Assembly (NCBI RefSeq): GCF_900104345.1
Contig: NZ_FNJN01000005.1
Span: 124,001-188,000 of the forward strand
Origin: Microbacterium testaceum StLB037
Lineage (GTDB): Bacteria > Actinomycetota > Actinomycetes > Actinomycetales > Microbacteriaceae
DNA length: 64,000 bases
Direction of reading: 5' to 3'
Shown here: positions 50,533 through 58,010 of the stretch, one piece after another
How the letters are laid out: each line of letters starts with the position of its first letter
Position numbering within the stretch: the stretch's first letter is position 1
The notes under the pieces: generated by a model
What the model was told of the DNA's origin: nothing
The model's input: the letters and a program-made list of their open reading frames with translations, nothing else
Database searches by the model: none
Translations under genes and position numbers: made by a program

Positions 50533-50688
50533 TCACCGAGAAATTTCCCACCGCGGCGTGACGAAATGCCCCGTCGCCTCGTCTTCGTCGTGTTCCGCGA
50601 TGCGGACCTCGAGGTCGCCCGGCCGGTGCGCCCCCCAACTCCGCACCGGCCGGGTGTCGCGGCGTAGGGTTCTCAGGGCGGCGCCCAT
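50533..50688 (-). CDS. Possible small protein (51 residues)
   Basis: A frame from the ATG at 50688 encodes [19 protein letters not shown] and an acidic middle ([17 protein letters not shown]). It fills part of the 383-base gap between the ice-binding-like gene and the PH-like gene. The middle codons look host-like but the ends use rare codons, and a 13-bp hairpin lies inside it, so it may not be a gene. The remaining gap (50334-50532) should hold the promoter of the ice-binding-like gene; CATACT on the minus strand near 50409-50414 is a possible -10. Confidence 0.28.
   Translation of the reverse strand: MGAALRTLRRDTRPVRSWGAHRPGDLEVRIAEHDEDEATGHFVTPRWEISR
50618..50654. other. Strong 13-bp hairpin in the 50334-50716 gap
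   Basis: The arms CCCGGCCGGTGCG (50618-50630) and CGCACCGGCCGGG (50642-50654) are perfect complements around an 11-base loop. No gene ends close upstream on either strand unless the 51-residue frame is real, so a terminator role is not obvious; it may be an operator or a transcript-end element. Confidence 0.6.
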
Positions 50689-50716
50689 GCACCGCGAACG
50701 GATGAGGGGTGATCGG

Positions 50717-51028
50717 ATGCGGCGCCAGAACGCGCGTGAACGTCTCGCCGCGGCTCTCCTGCCCGGAGAGGTACCCCTCGTCACGGTCGACGCCGACACG
50801 TCGTCTGCTGCCCCCGGAGGACTGCTCGCAGTCACTCCCACCCGCGTCGTCTACACCGCGAAGAACGACAGCTGGGCGATGGAACTGGACCGCGTGATGA
50901 ATGTCTTCTTCGAGCAGGAGTATTCGCGCGGTCTCATCCGCATCGAGTCGGCCGAGACGCGACTCTTCACCGCTGACGCGTCCGACGCGCAGCGGGTCGT
51001 CGCCGCGCTGCGCGCCGGGCGTCCATAG
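50717..51028 (+). CDS. Small PH-like (YokE/bPH) domain protein
   Basis: The protein is 103 residues. The ATG at 50717 has GAGGGG about 8 bases upstream; in-frame ATGs at 50702 and earlier are less well placed. The pattern RLAAALLPGEVPLVTVDADTSSAAPGGLLAVTPTRVVYTAKNDSWAMELDRVMNVFFEQE, an IRIES strand and a final helix resembles short bacterial PH domains, in which a loss of symmetry marks a single barrel. No enzymatic motif is present. It converges on the DHA2 transporter gene with a terminator between. Confidence 0.8.
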   Translation: MRRQNARERLAAALLPGEVPLVTVDADTSSAAPGGLLAVTPTRVVYTAKNDSWAMELDRVMNVFFEQEYSRGLIRIESAETRLFTADASDAQRVVAALRAGRP

Positions 51029-51115
51029 GGGCGCACCCTCACATCACGGGCGGAGGCTCCTCCCGGGCGCGGGACCGAGTCCGCGGCATCCCCGAAGCAT
51101 CCCCCGATGAAACGC

Positions 51116-51152
51116 CGAACGCCGCCGCCCCGCAGAGGGACGACGGCGTTCG
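51116..51152. terminator. Terminator between convergent PH-like and DHA2 transporter genes
   Basis: A 9-bp perfect stem (CGAACGCCG 51116-51124, CGGCGTTCG 51144-51152) with partly paired interior lies 10 bases from the stop of the minus-strand transporter gene and about 90 bases after the plus-strand gene. Confidence 0.75.
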
Positions 51153-51162
51153 ATCGCGCGGG

Positions 51163-52719
51163 TTACTCCCCCGCCGCGGCGGGAGCCGCCTGTGCCGCCT
51201 GGGCCGGAGCCGCGTCGCGCGGAGCGCCGTGCGGCCGGATCATCGACGGCCGACGCATGAACAGCACCGCGACGAGGCCCAGGGCGATCACGATGATCGG
51301 CAGGGTGAGCGACTCGCCCATGGCCTGCGAGAAGCCGGTGACGACCTGCGGGGGCAGTTCCCCGCCACCGAAGCTCGCGGACGCGTCCGCGGCTCCCGGC
51401 AGGTTCGCCTCGAGGCGCGCCTGCATGAAAGCGGCGATGGATGCCGAGCCGATGACCGATCCGACCGTTCGGGTCGTGTTGTAGATGCCGGCACCCGCGC
51501 CCGCCTGACGCGGCGGCAGGTTGCGCGTCGCAGTGGTGGCGAGCGGCCCCCACATGCCGGCGTTTCCGATACCCATGAAGACGGAGGGGATCAGGAACAT
51601 CCAGATCGGGGCGTCGTTCAGGATGAGCGCCACGTACAGCCCCAGCGAGCCGCCGACCAGCAGGAGTCCCGGCACGAGCAGGAAGCGCGGGTCGGTGCGG
51701 TCGAGCAGCTTGCCCGCGAACGGCGCGAGCACGCCCGACAGGATCGCGAGCGGCACGAGCAGCAGCGCCGACTCGGTCGGGGTGAGACCGCGGGCGAGCT
51801 GCAGGTAGAACATCTGCGGCAGCGCCATGCTCGTCACGGTGAAGCCGACCGCGGCGATCGCGAGGTTGGCGATCGAGAAGTTGCGGTCGCGGAACAGCGC
51901 GAGCGGAACGAGCGGCTCGCCCTTGCTGCGCGCCTGCGTCCAGACGAACAGCGCCATGACGACGACACCCGCAGCGACCATCGCCCAGATCCACGCGGCC
52001 CACGAGTAGTGCTCGCCCTCTTGCAGGCCGAACACGATGAGGAAGAGTCCGACGGCACTGAGCACGACGCCGAGGATGTCGAACTTGTGCGCGGTGCGCG
52101 GCAGCTGCGGCACGAGGATGACGGCGGCGACGAAGCCGATGATGCCGACGGGGATGTTGATGAAGAAGATCCACTCCCACCCGAGGCCGTCGACGAGCAG
52201 GCCGCCGGCGAGCGGACCGACGAGGGTCGCGACACCGGCGGTGGCGCCCCACAGGCCCATGGCCGCTCCACGGTTCTGCGGCGGGAAGGTGCGGGTGATG
52301 ACGGCCATGGTCTGCGGCGTCATCAGCGCGGCACCGAGACCCTGCACGGCGCGGGCGACGATCAGCACCTCGAGGGAGGGCGCCAGACCACACGCGAGCG
52401 AGGCGAGGGTGAAGAGCGCGAGGCCCGTGAGGTAGATGTTCTTCGGGCCGAAGCGGTCGCCGAGACGGCCGGTGATCAGCAGCGGGACCGCGTACGTCAG
52501 CAGGTAGGCGCTGGTGACCCACACGACGTTGTCGAGGTTGTTGGTGTCGGGGTCGAGGGCGGCCTTGATGGCGGGGTTCGCGACCGAGACGATCGTGGTG
52601 TCGACCAGGATCATGAAGAACCCGATGACCAGGGCCCAGAGGGCCGGCCAGGGGCTGCGTTCGTGGGTCTTGTGAGACCCGGTGGTGGATGCCGCGGAGG
52701 CGGCGCGGGAGTCGGTCAT
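51163..52719 (-). CDS. DHA2 family (EmrB/QacA-like) MFS efflux transporter
   Basis: The protein is 518 residues with fourteen predicted membrane segments. The family motifs are VDTTIVSVANPAI (motif D1-like), LGDRFGPKNIYLTGL (motif A) and GATAGVATLVGPLAGGLLVD (motif C, antiporter signature). It exports drugs or metabolites by proton antiport. AAAGGAG lies before the ATG. It overlaps the upstream PadR gene by four bases, the classic regulator-pump pair. The C-terminus is an Ala/Pro-rich tail. Confidence 0.95.
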   Translation of the reverse strand: MTDSRAASAASTTGSHKTHERSPWPALWALVIGFFMILVDTTIVSVANPAIKAALDPDTNNLDNVVWVTSAYLLTYAVPLLITGRLGDRFGPKNIYLTGLALFTLASLACGLAPSLEVLIVARAVQGLGAALMTPQTMAVITRTFPPQNRGAAMGLWGATAGVATLVGPLAGGLLVDGLGWEWIFFINIPVGIIGFVAAVILVPQLPRTAHKFDILGVVLSAVGLFLIVFGLQEGEHYSWAAWIWAMVAAGVVVMALFVWTQARSKGEPLVPLALFRDRNFSIANLAIAAVGFTVTSMALPQMFYLQLARGLTPTESALLLVPLAILSGVLAPFAGKLLDRTDPRFLLVPGLLLVGGSLGLYVALILNDAPIWMFLIPSVFMGIGNAGMWGPLATTATRNLPPRQAGAGAGIYNTTRTVGSVIGSASIAAFMQARLEANLPGAADASASFGGGELPPQVVTGFSQAMGESLTLPIIVIALGLVAVLFMRRPSMIRPHGAPRDAAPAQAAQAAPAAAGE

Positions 52720-53339
52720 GGGGTGGTCTCCTTTGAGACGCGGTGCTTCTTCTTGATGTGTTCGGGGATTTCGGCGATGCCCCAGGCGAGGGAGCGATCG
52801 GCGAGGCGCGCACGCAGGGAGTCCTGCCACGCGAGTTCGGCGTGGAGCAGAGCGGATTGGCGCCGCAGCTCGATGAGGAATTGTTCGGGGGTTTCGCGCT
52901 CGGCCGCGGCGGTCAGTCCGTCGTGATGGTCCTCGACCGAGGCGACGAGTTGGGCGCGACGCTGGTCGAGCAGGTCGATGACTTCGGCGCGCTCGAGATT
53001 GTGGGCTTCGGAGAGGGCGACGCGGAACTCGCTCGGCCTGTCGATGCGGGGCAATTCGGCACGCACCCATTCTTCGAGGGCCCGATGGCCGGCATCCAGA
53101 ATCGTGTAGGTGGTGCGTTCCGGTCGATTGCCGTCGCGATCGACGCCGGCTTCGGCGAGGAGTCCGTCGCGTTCGAGGCGGGCGACCGTGTGGTAGATCG
53201 TGCCCTTCTGCAGCGGGATGAGCCGGTCGTCGCGGCGTTCCTTCAGCAAGCGCACGAGCTCGTACGTGTGCATGTCGGCCTCGCGGAGCGTGGCCAGGAT
53301 CATGACGGCGACGGGGGTGAGGCGGCTGGCCTGCAGCAT
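52716..53339 (-). CDS. PadR family regulator of the DHA2 pump
   Basis: The protein is 207 residues. The winged helix reads LTPVAVMILATLREADMHTYELVRLLKERRDDRLIPLQKGTIYHTVARLERDGLL with the wing (RPERTTYTILDAG), and a long C-terminal dimerisation region follows as in Vir-type PadR proteins. The perfect palindrome TAGTCCACGTGGACTA lies 27 bases upstream of its start, so it should repress its own operon and release on binding a pump substrate. The stop overlaps the pump start (ATGA). Confidence 0.94.
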   Translation of the reverse strand: MLQASRLTPVAVMILATLREADMHTYELVRLLKERRDDRLIPLQKGTIYHTVARLERDGLLAEAGVDRDGNRPERTTYTILDAGHRALEEWVRAELPRIDRPSEFRVALSEAHNLERAEVIDLLDQRRAQLVASVEDHHDGLTAAAERETPEQFLIELRRQSALLHAELAWQDSLRARLADRSLAWGIAEIPEHIKKKHRVSKETTP

Positions 53340-53365
53340 CCATCCTCCTCATGGTCCGTGTCGAC

Positions 53366-53381
53366 TAGTCCACGTGGACTA
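53366..53381. promoter_or_regulatory. PadR operator for the padR-DHA2 operon
   Basis: TAGTCCACGTGGACTA is a perfect 16-base palindrome, 27 bases before the PadR start and therefore near the expected promoter. The flanking bases (GTCGAC and TATAC) are not part of the symmetry. Confidence 0.82.
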
Positions 53382-53510
53382 TACGCGGTCTCGCCACGCC
53401 TCGCGAACCCGCACGGATGAACATCGGGTGTCCGACGCACCTCCGCCTCGCCGCGCGGGGTCGGTCACCCCGCGGACACCCGCCGGCGGGGAGGGCGTGC
53501 GCCCGACGCA

Positions 53511-53545
53511 GAGCACGCCGCACCCGGTCAGGGCGCGGCGTGCTC
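53511..53545 (-). terminator. Terminator of the BCCT transporter gene
   Basis: The arms GAGCACGCCGC (53511-53521) and GCGGCGTGCTC (53535-53545) form an 11-bp perfect stem with a 13-base loop, about 25 bases after the transporter stop on the minus strand. A second dyad, GGGTGTCCG/CGGACACCC (53426-53434, 53473-53481), lies further on. Confidence 0.85.
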
Positions 53546-53569
53546 GGGACAGGTTCCGGATGCCGGGAC

Positions 53570-55321
53570 TCAGGCCGACGAGGAATCGTTCGCGACCTCA
53601 GCAGGCTCGTCCGCTTCGGTCCGGCTCTCTGCCGGCGCCGTCACCGCTCGACGCTGACGCCAGCGCACCGGGATGCCGAAGATTCCACGCTGGTTGGGCT
53701 CTTCGACCTCGAGGCCGTAATGCTCGCCGATCGAGTCGCGCAGCTGCGCCCGCTCGGCCTTGTCGTACGCCTTCAACTCGCGGCGGAACGCCACCACCGT
53801 GGCCCAGCAGATCGCGAGCAGCACGACACTGAAGGGCAGGGCGATACTGATCGCGGCGGTCTGCAGGGCGTTCAAGCCACCCGCGATGAGAAGCGCGAAC
53901 GCGATCACCGCGGTGGCGAGGGCGAAGAACACGCGCACCCAGTTCTTGGGCTCCTCTTCGCCGCCGGTGGCGATCATGCTCATCACGAGGGCACCGGAGT
54001 CGGCGGACGTCACGAAGAACACCGCGATGAGGATGAGGAAGCCGACGATCAAGATCCCGGATGCCGGGACGTTCTCGAGCATCTGGAAGAGAGCCGTCGA
54101 CACATCGACCGACCCGTCGGGCCCGGTGTAGGTCGCTGTGCCCGTGAGCTCGCCGTAGATCGCGGTGCCACCGAGCACCGTGAACCACAGGATGCCGACG
54201 AGCGTCGGGACCAGGATCACTCCGACCACGAACTCGCGCACGGTACGCCCCCGCGAGATGCGCGCGATGAAGATGCCGACGAAGGGCGCCCACGAGATCC
54301 ACCAGCCCCAGTAGAACGCCGTCCAGGCGCCCTGCCAGGCGACGCCGTCATCGCCCGCGTAGGCGCTGACGGTGAACGAGAGCCCGACGAAGCTCTGGAT
54401 GTAGTTGCCGATCGACTGCACCACGTCGCGCAGCAGGAACTCCGTCGGACCGGTGAACAGCAGGAACAGCATGAGGAGACCCGCGAGCACGAGGTTGATG
54501 TTCGAGAGCCACTTCATGCCCTTGCCGACGCCGGACAGGAGTGAGAAGAGGACGAACCCCGTGATGATGCCGATGATGATCGCCTGGCTGATGATGCTGG
54601 GCGGGACGACACCGAGGAAGTCGAGGCCCGCGCTGATCTGGATGACGCCCAGGCCGAGCGAGGTGGCGACACCGAACAGCGTGCCGACGAGGGCGGCGAC
54701 ATCGATCGCGTTGCCCCACCCGCCCTGGACCAGACGCGCACCCAGGATCGGCTCGAGAGCCCAGCGGATCGTGCGCGGCCGACGACGGCGGTGGAAGGCG
54801 TAGGCGAGCGCGAGACCGAGCACGACGTAGATCGACCACGCGTGCACGCCCCAGTGCAGGAAGGTCTGCGACATCGCCTGTTGTGCGAGCTCGGCGGGAG
54901 TGCCCTCGACACCGGGGCGGGGCGAGACGAAGTGGCTCAGCGGCTCACTCACCCCGTAGAAGACCAGGCCGATACCCATGCCGGCGGCGAACAAGAGAGA
55001 GAACCACGAGATCGTCGAGAACTCCGGCTCGTCGTCGTCCTGCCCGAGCTTGATGTTGCCGAAGCGGCTGAAGCCCATCGCGAGCGCGAAGGCGACGAAG
55101 AACGCCGCGATCAGCACGTAGTACCAATTGAAGGTCGACACGATGAAGGTCTGCACCGAGGCGAAGGTGGCTTCGGCGGCCGCGGGGAAGAACAACGCGA
55201 AGGCGATGAACGCGAGGGCGATGCCCGCGGCAGGCCAGAAGACCCAGCCGCGAATCGTCTTGTGGCTGCTGCCCGCGTGGGGGTCGATGGCGACCGCGGG
55301 TCCGGGGATGTCATCGGTCAT
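53570..55321 (-). CDS. BCCT family (glycine betaine/choline/carnitine) transporter
   Basis: The protein is 583 residues from the ATG at 55321; the longer frame upstream runs antisense through purC and is rejected. Twelve membrane segments are present. The BCCT signature is seen as GWWISWAPFVGIFIARISRGRTVREF, which includes the Trp-rich substrate box of TM8, and GMGIGLVFYGVSEPL marks the sodium/substrate region of TM3. The charged C-terminus (ESRTEADEPAE) may sense ionic strength, as in BetP. It imports compatible solutes with sodium for osmoprotection. It is divergent from purC. Confidence 0.94.
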   Translation of the reverse strand: MTDDIPGPAVAIDPHAGSSHKTIRGWVFWPAAGIALAFIAFALFFPAAAEATFASVQTFIVSTFNWYYVLIAAFFVAFALAMGFSRFGNIKLGQDDDEPEFSTISWFSLLFAAGMGIGLVFYGVSEPLSHFVSPRPGVEGTPAELAQQAMSQTFLHWGVHAWSIYVVLGLALAYAFHRRRRPRTIRWALEPILGARLVQGGWGNAIDVAALVGTLFGVATSLGLGVIQISAGLDFLGVVPPSIISQAIIIGIITGFVLFSLLSGVGKGMKWLSNINLVLAGLLMLFLLFTGPTEFLLRDVVQSIGNYIQSFVGLSFTVSAYAGDDGVAWQGAWTAFYWGWWISWAPFVGIFIARISRGRTVREFVVGVILVPTLVGILWFTVLGGTAIYGELTGTATYTGPDGSVDVSTALFQMLENVPASGILIVGFLILIAVFFVTSADSGALVMSMIATGGEEEPKNWVRVFFALATAVIAFALLIAGGLNALQTAAISIALPFSVVLLAICWATVVAFRRELKAYDKAERAQLRDSIGEHYGLEVEEPNQRGIFGIPVRWRQRRAVTAPAESRTEADEPAEVANDSSSA

Positions 55322-55432
55322 TCCCCCGAGGGTAGTCAGGCGGGTCGTCGCGGCCGGGGGGCAGGCGCGCGCGCGGGCTGTGTGACACAATCCGCGCCGA
55401 TGCGGGGCGCGCGCACCCGCAATAATGAGCGG

Positions 55433-56365
55433 GTGACCTCCGCTCCCCCGCTCGAGCTTCCCGGCTGGCGCCACGTCTACTCCGGCAAGGTGCGCGACCT
55501 CTACGTCCCCGCCGACACCGCCGAAGACGCCGCGCCCGCGCACCTCCTCGTCGTCGCGAGCGATCGCGTCAGCGCCTTCGACCACGTGCTCTCCCCCGGC
55601 ATCCCGGAGAAGGGCGAACTGCTGACCACCCTCAGCCTGTGGTGGTTCGACCAGCTCGCCGGCGCCGATGGCGGCCGTTCCATCCCCCACCACCTGGCGG
55701 CCGACCACGCACTGCGGGGCGACGACCCGGTGTCGTTGATCCCGGATGCCGTGCAGGGGCGCTCGATGCTCGTCCGGCCCCTCGACATGCAGCCGATCGA
55801 GTGCGTCGTGCGCGGCTACCTCACCGGCTCGGGCTGGGCCGAGTATCAGGCGGAGGGCACGGTCTGCGGCATCCCTCTGCCCGAAGGCCTGAACGACGGC
55901 GACCGACTGCCGGAACCGCTCTACACCCCCGCCTTCAAGGCGCCGATGGGCGAGCACGACGAGAACATCACCTTCGAGCGCTCGGTCGAGCTCGTCGGGG
56001 CCGAGACAGCCACGGCCCTGCGCGACCTGTCGCTCGAGATCTACCGTCGTGCGTCCGCGACGGCGGAGGCCCGCGGGCTGATCCTCGCCGACACGAAGTT
56101 CGAGTTCGGCTACGACCCCGACGGCGTGCTGACGCTCGCCGACGAGGTGCTCACGTCGGACTCCTCGCGGTACTGGGATGCCGAGGCCTGGCGCACCGGC
56201 TCCACCCCCGCCGAGCGCATGGCGAGCTTCGACAAGCAGATCGTGCGCAACTGGCTCGCCGCGAACTGGGACAAGCAGGGCGAGCCGCCCGTCCTCCCCG
56301 ACGAGATCGTCGAGCGCACGCGCGAGCGCTACGCGACGCTGCTGCGTCTGCTGACCGGCGTCTGA
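55433..56365 (+). CDS. purC: Phosphoribosylaminoimidazole-succinocarboxamide synthase (SAICAR synthetase)
   Basis: The protein is 310 residues, the longer eukaryote/actinobacterial-type length. The start is the GTG at 55433; an AATAAT -10-like element lies six bases upstream, so it may be leaderless. Motifs are YSGKVRDLY, VASDRVSAFDHVL, RPLDMQPIECVVRGYLTGSGW and LADTKFEFGYD. It joins CAIR and aspartate with ATP. It is separated from purD by 8 kb and followed by a uracil/xanthine-type permease, so a nucleobase theme continues. Confidence 0.97.
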   Translation: MTSAPPLELPGWRHVYSGKVRDLYVPADTAEDAAPAHLLVVASDRVSAFDHVLSPGIPEKGELLTTLSLWWFDQLAGADGGRSIPHHLAADHALRGDDPVSLIPDAVQGRSMLVRPLDMQPIECVVRGYLTGSGWAEYQAEGTVCGIPLPEGLNDGDRLPEPLYTPAFKAPMGEHDENITFERSVELVGAETATALRDLSLEIYRRASATAEARGLILADTKFEFGYDPDGVLTLADEVLTSDSSRYWDAEAWRTGSTPAERMASFDKQIVRNWLAANWDKQGEPPVLPDEIVERTRERYATLLRLLTGV

Positions 56366-56377
56366 CCCGCCCCTTCT

Positions 56378-56456
56378 CGAGACCGCACCCGTTCACCGAA
56401 ACCGCACCGCATCCTCGACGAAACGGTGCGTTCTCGCCGAGCGCGTACGGTCTCGG
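56378..56456. repeat. Nested inverted word repeat between purC and the NCS2 permease gene
   Basis: The outer arms are CGAGACCGC (56378 onwards) and GTACGGTCTCG (to 56455). Inside lie ACCGCACCG (56401-56409) and CGGTGCG (56424-56430). The words are separated by spacers containing CACCGAA, TCGACGAAA and TCGCCGAG. It begins about 13 bases after the purC stop and ends 25 bases before the permease ATG, so it could be the purC terminator or an intergenic repeat of the same architecture as those at 5476 and 45784. Confidence 0.62.
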
Positions 56457-56480
56457 CCATACCCCCACCTGAGGAGACAC

Positions 56481-57818
56481 ATGTTCCGCTGGAAGCTGCA
56501 CGGCAACGGCCGCACGGTCGAGCCCGGGGCCGTCGTCGCCCCCGGCGAGCGCTTGAACTGGGGCGCGACGATCGCGATCGGCCTCCAGCACGTCATCGCG
56601 ATGTTCGGCGCGACGTTCCTCGTGCCGGTTCTCACCGGCTTCCCGGTGTCGACCACGCTGTTGTTCTCGGGTGTGGGCACCCTGCTGTTCCTGCTCATCA
56701 CGAAGAACCGCCTCCCCAGCTACCTCGGCTCGTCGTTCGCGTTCATCGCGCCGATCACCGCCGCCACGGCGACGGCCGGGACGGGCTCGGCCCTGGCGGG
56801 CATCGTCGCCGTCGGCGTGCTGCTGGCCGTCATCGGCTTCATCGTGCAGTTCGTCGGTCTCGGCTGGGTCGACAAGGTCATGCCGCCGGTGGTCGCGGGC
56901 GCGATCGTCGCCCTCATCGGCTTCAACCTCGCCCCCGTCGCGTGGTCGAACTTCCAGCTGCAGCCCCTGCCGGGCACGATCACGCTCGTCGCGGTGATCC
57001 TGTTCAGCGTGCTGTTCCGCGGCTTCCTCGGCCGCATCTCGATCTTCCTCGGCGTGATCGTGGGCTACGTCGCGACCGTGATCATCCAGGCGGTCTCGGG
57101 CGAGACGCTCATCGACTTCGACGCCGTGGCGCAGGCCCCGTGGGTGGGCCTGCCGACCTTCGAGATCGCCGACTTCACGACGCCGGCGACCTGGTCGGTC
57201 ATCGCGATGTTCCTCCCCGTCGTGCTGGTGCTCGTGGCCGAGAACGTCGGTCACGTGCGGGGTGTGGCGGCGATGACGGATGCCACGGCCAACCGCTCCA
57301 CCGGTCGCGCCCTCATCGCCGACGGTGTCGCCACGACCCTCGCGGGAACTTTCGGCGGCTCGGGGACCACCACCTACGGCGAGAACATCGGCGTCATGGC
57401 CGCGACCCGCGTCTACTCGACCGCGGTGTACTGGGTCGCCGGCATCACCGCGATCGTGCTGAGCCTCTCCCCCAAGGTGGGCGCGGTGTTCAACACCATC
57501 CCCGCGGGTGTCCTCGGCGGCGTCACGACGGCACTCTACGGCCTGATCGGCATCATCGGCATCAAGATCTGGGTCGACAACCGCGTCGACTTCTCGCGCC
57601 CGGTCAACCAGTACACCGGCGCGGTCGCGCTGGTGCTCGCGATCGCCGGGTTCACCATGCAGTGGGGCGACTTCCAGCTCGGTGCCATCGTGCTCGGCTC
57701 GGTCGCGGCCCTGCTGATCTACCACCTCGGCAACGCGATCGCCCGCGCCCGCAAGACCGGCGCCGACGACGGCGGCCCCATCCCCGCGGTGGGCCCCCTG
57801 GGCGGCGACCCGAGCTGA
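56481..57818 (+). CDS. NCS2 family uracil/xanthine permease (UraA-like)
   Basis: The protein is 445 residues; GAGGAGACAC precedes the ATG. Family motifs are GLQHVIAMFGATFLVP, LPSYLGSSFAFIAP, the VAENVGHVRGV block with the substrate-binding Glu, and GSGTTTYGENIGVMAATRVYS (NCS2 signature with the second Glu and Asn). It imports uracil or a related base by proton symport. Proximity to purC fits nucleobase metabolism. The C-terminus is Gly/Pro-rich and soluble. Confidence 0.95.
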   Translation: MFRWKLHGNGRTVEPGAVVAPGERLNWGATIAIGLQHVIAMFGATFLVPVLTGFPVSTTLLFSGVGTLLFLLITKNRLPSYLGSSFAFIAPITAATATAGTGSALAGIVAVGVLLAVIGFIVQFVGLGWVDKVMPPVVAGAIVALIGFNLAPVAWSNFQLQPLPGTITLVAVILFSVLFRGFLGRISIFLGVIVGYVATVIIQAVSGETLIDFDAVAQAPWVGLPTFEIADFTTPATWSVIAMFLPVVLVLVAENVGHVRGVAAMTDATANRSTGRALIADGVATTLAGTFGGSGTTTYGENIGVMAATRVYSTAVYWVAGITAIVLSLSPKVGAVFNTIPAGVLGGVTTALYGLIGIIGIKIWVDNRVDFSRPVNQYTGAVALVLAIAGFTMQWGDFQLGAIVLGSVAALLIYHLGNAIARARKTGADDGGPIPAVGPLGGDPS

Positions 57819-57884
57819 ACCGCCGGGGTCCCGGCATCCCCTCCCCTCGTCGCCCGCCGCGGCGCCGAGCTCACACGGTTTCCG

Positions 57885-57914
57885 CGAGGTGACCCGCCAT
57901 TGCGGGTGATCTCG
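57885..57914. terminator. Hairpin after the NCS2 permease gene
   Basis: CGAG-GTG-ACCCGC, loop CATT, GCGGGT-GAT-CTCG: a 6-bp upper stem and a 4-bp lower stem separated by a 3x3 internal loop. It lies about 65 bases after the stop. It may be a terminator or another word-repeat element; no T-run follows. Confidence 0.5.
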
Positions 57915-57943
57915 GCGCGCGGCAAGCGACAGCGGCGGCACGG

Positions 57944-58010
57944 TAAACTGGATCCCGGTGCGTCGGGAAGTCTGGTCGACATTTCGTCGATCGACCCCTC
58001 AGGAGGCCTC
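57944..58010 (+). promoter_or_regulatory. Promoter and structured leader of nhaA
   Basis: TAAACT (57944-57949) is a good -10, placing transcription start near 57956. The short leader has the hairpin TCCCG-GTGCGT-CGGGA (57953-57968) and the stem GGTCGA/TCGACC (57974-57979, 57991-57996), directly before AGGAGG (58001-58006). The second stem ends 4 bases from the ribosome-binding site. It could sense ions or pH, but no known lithium, sodium or nhaA-type RNA motif is matched with confidence. Confidence 0.5.
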
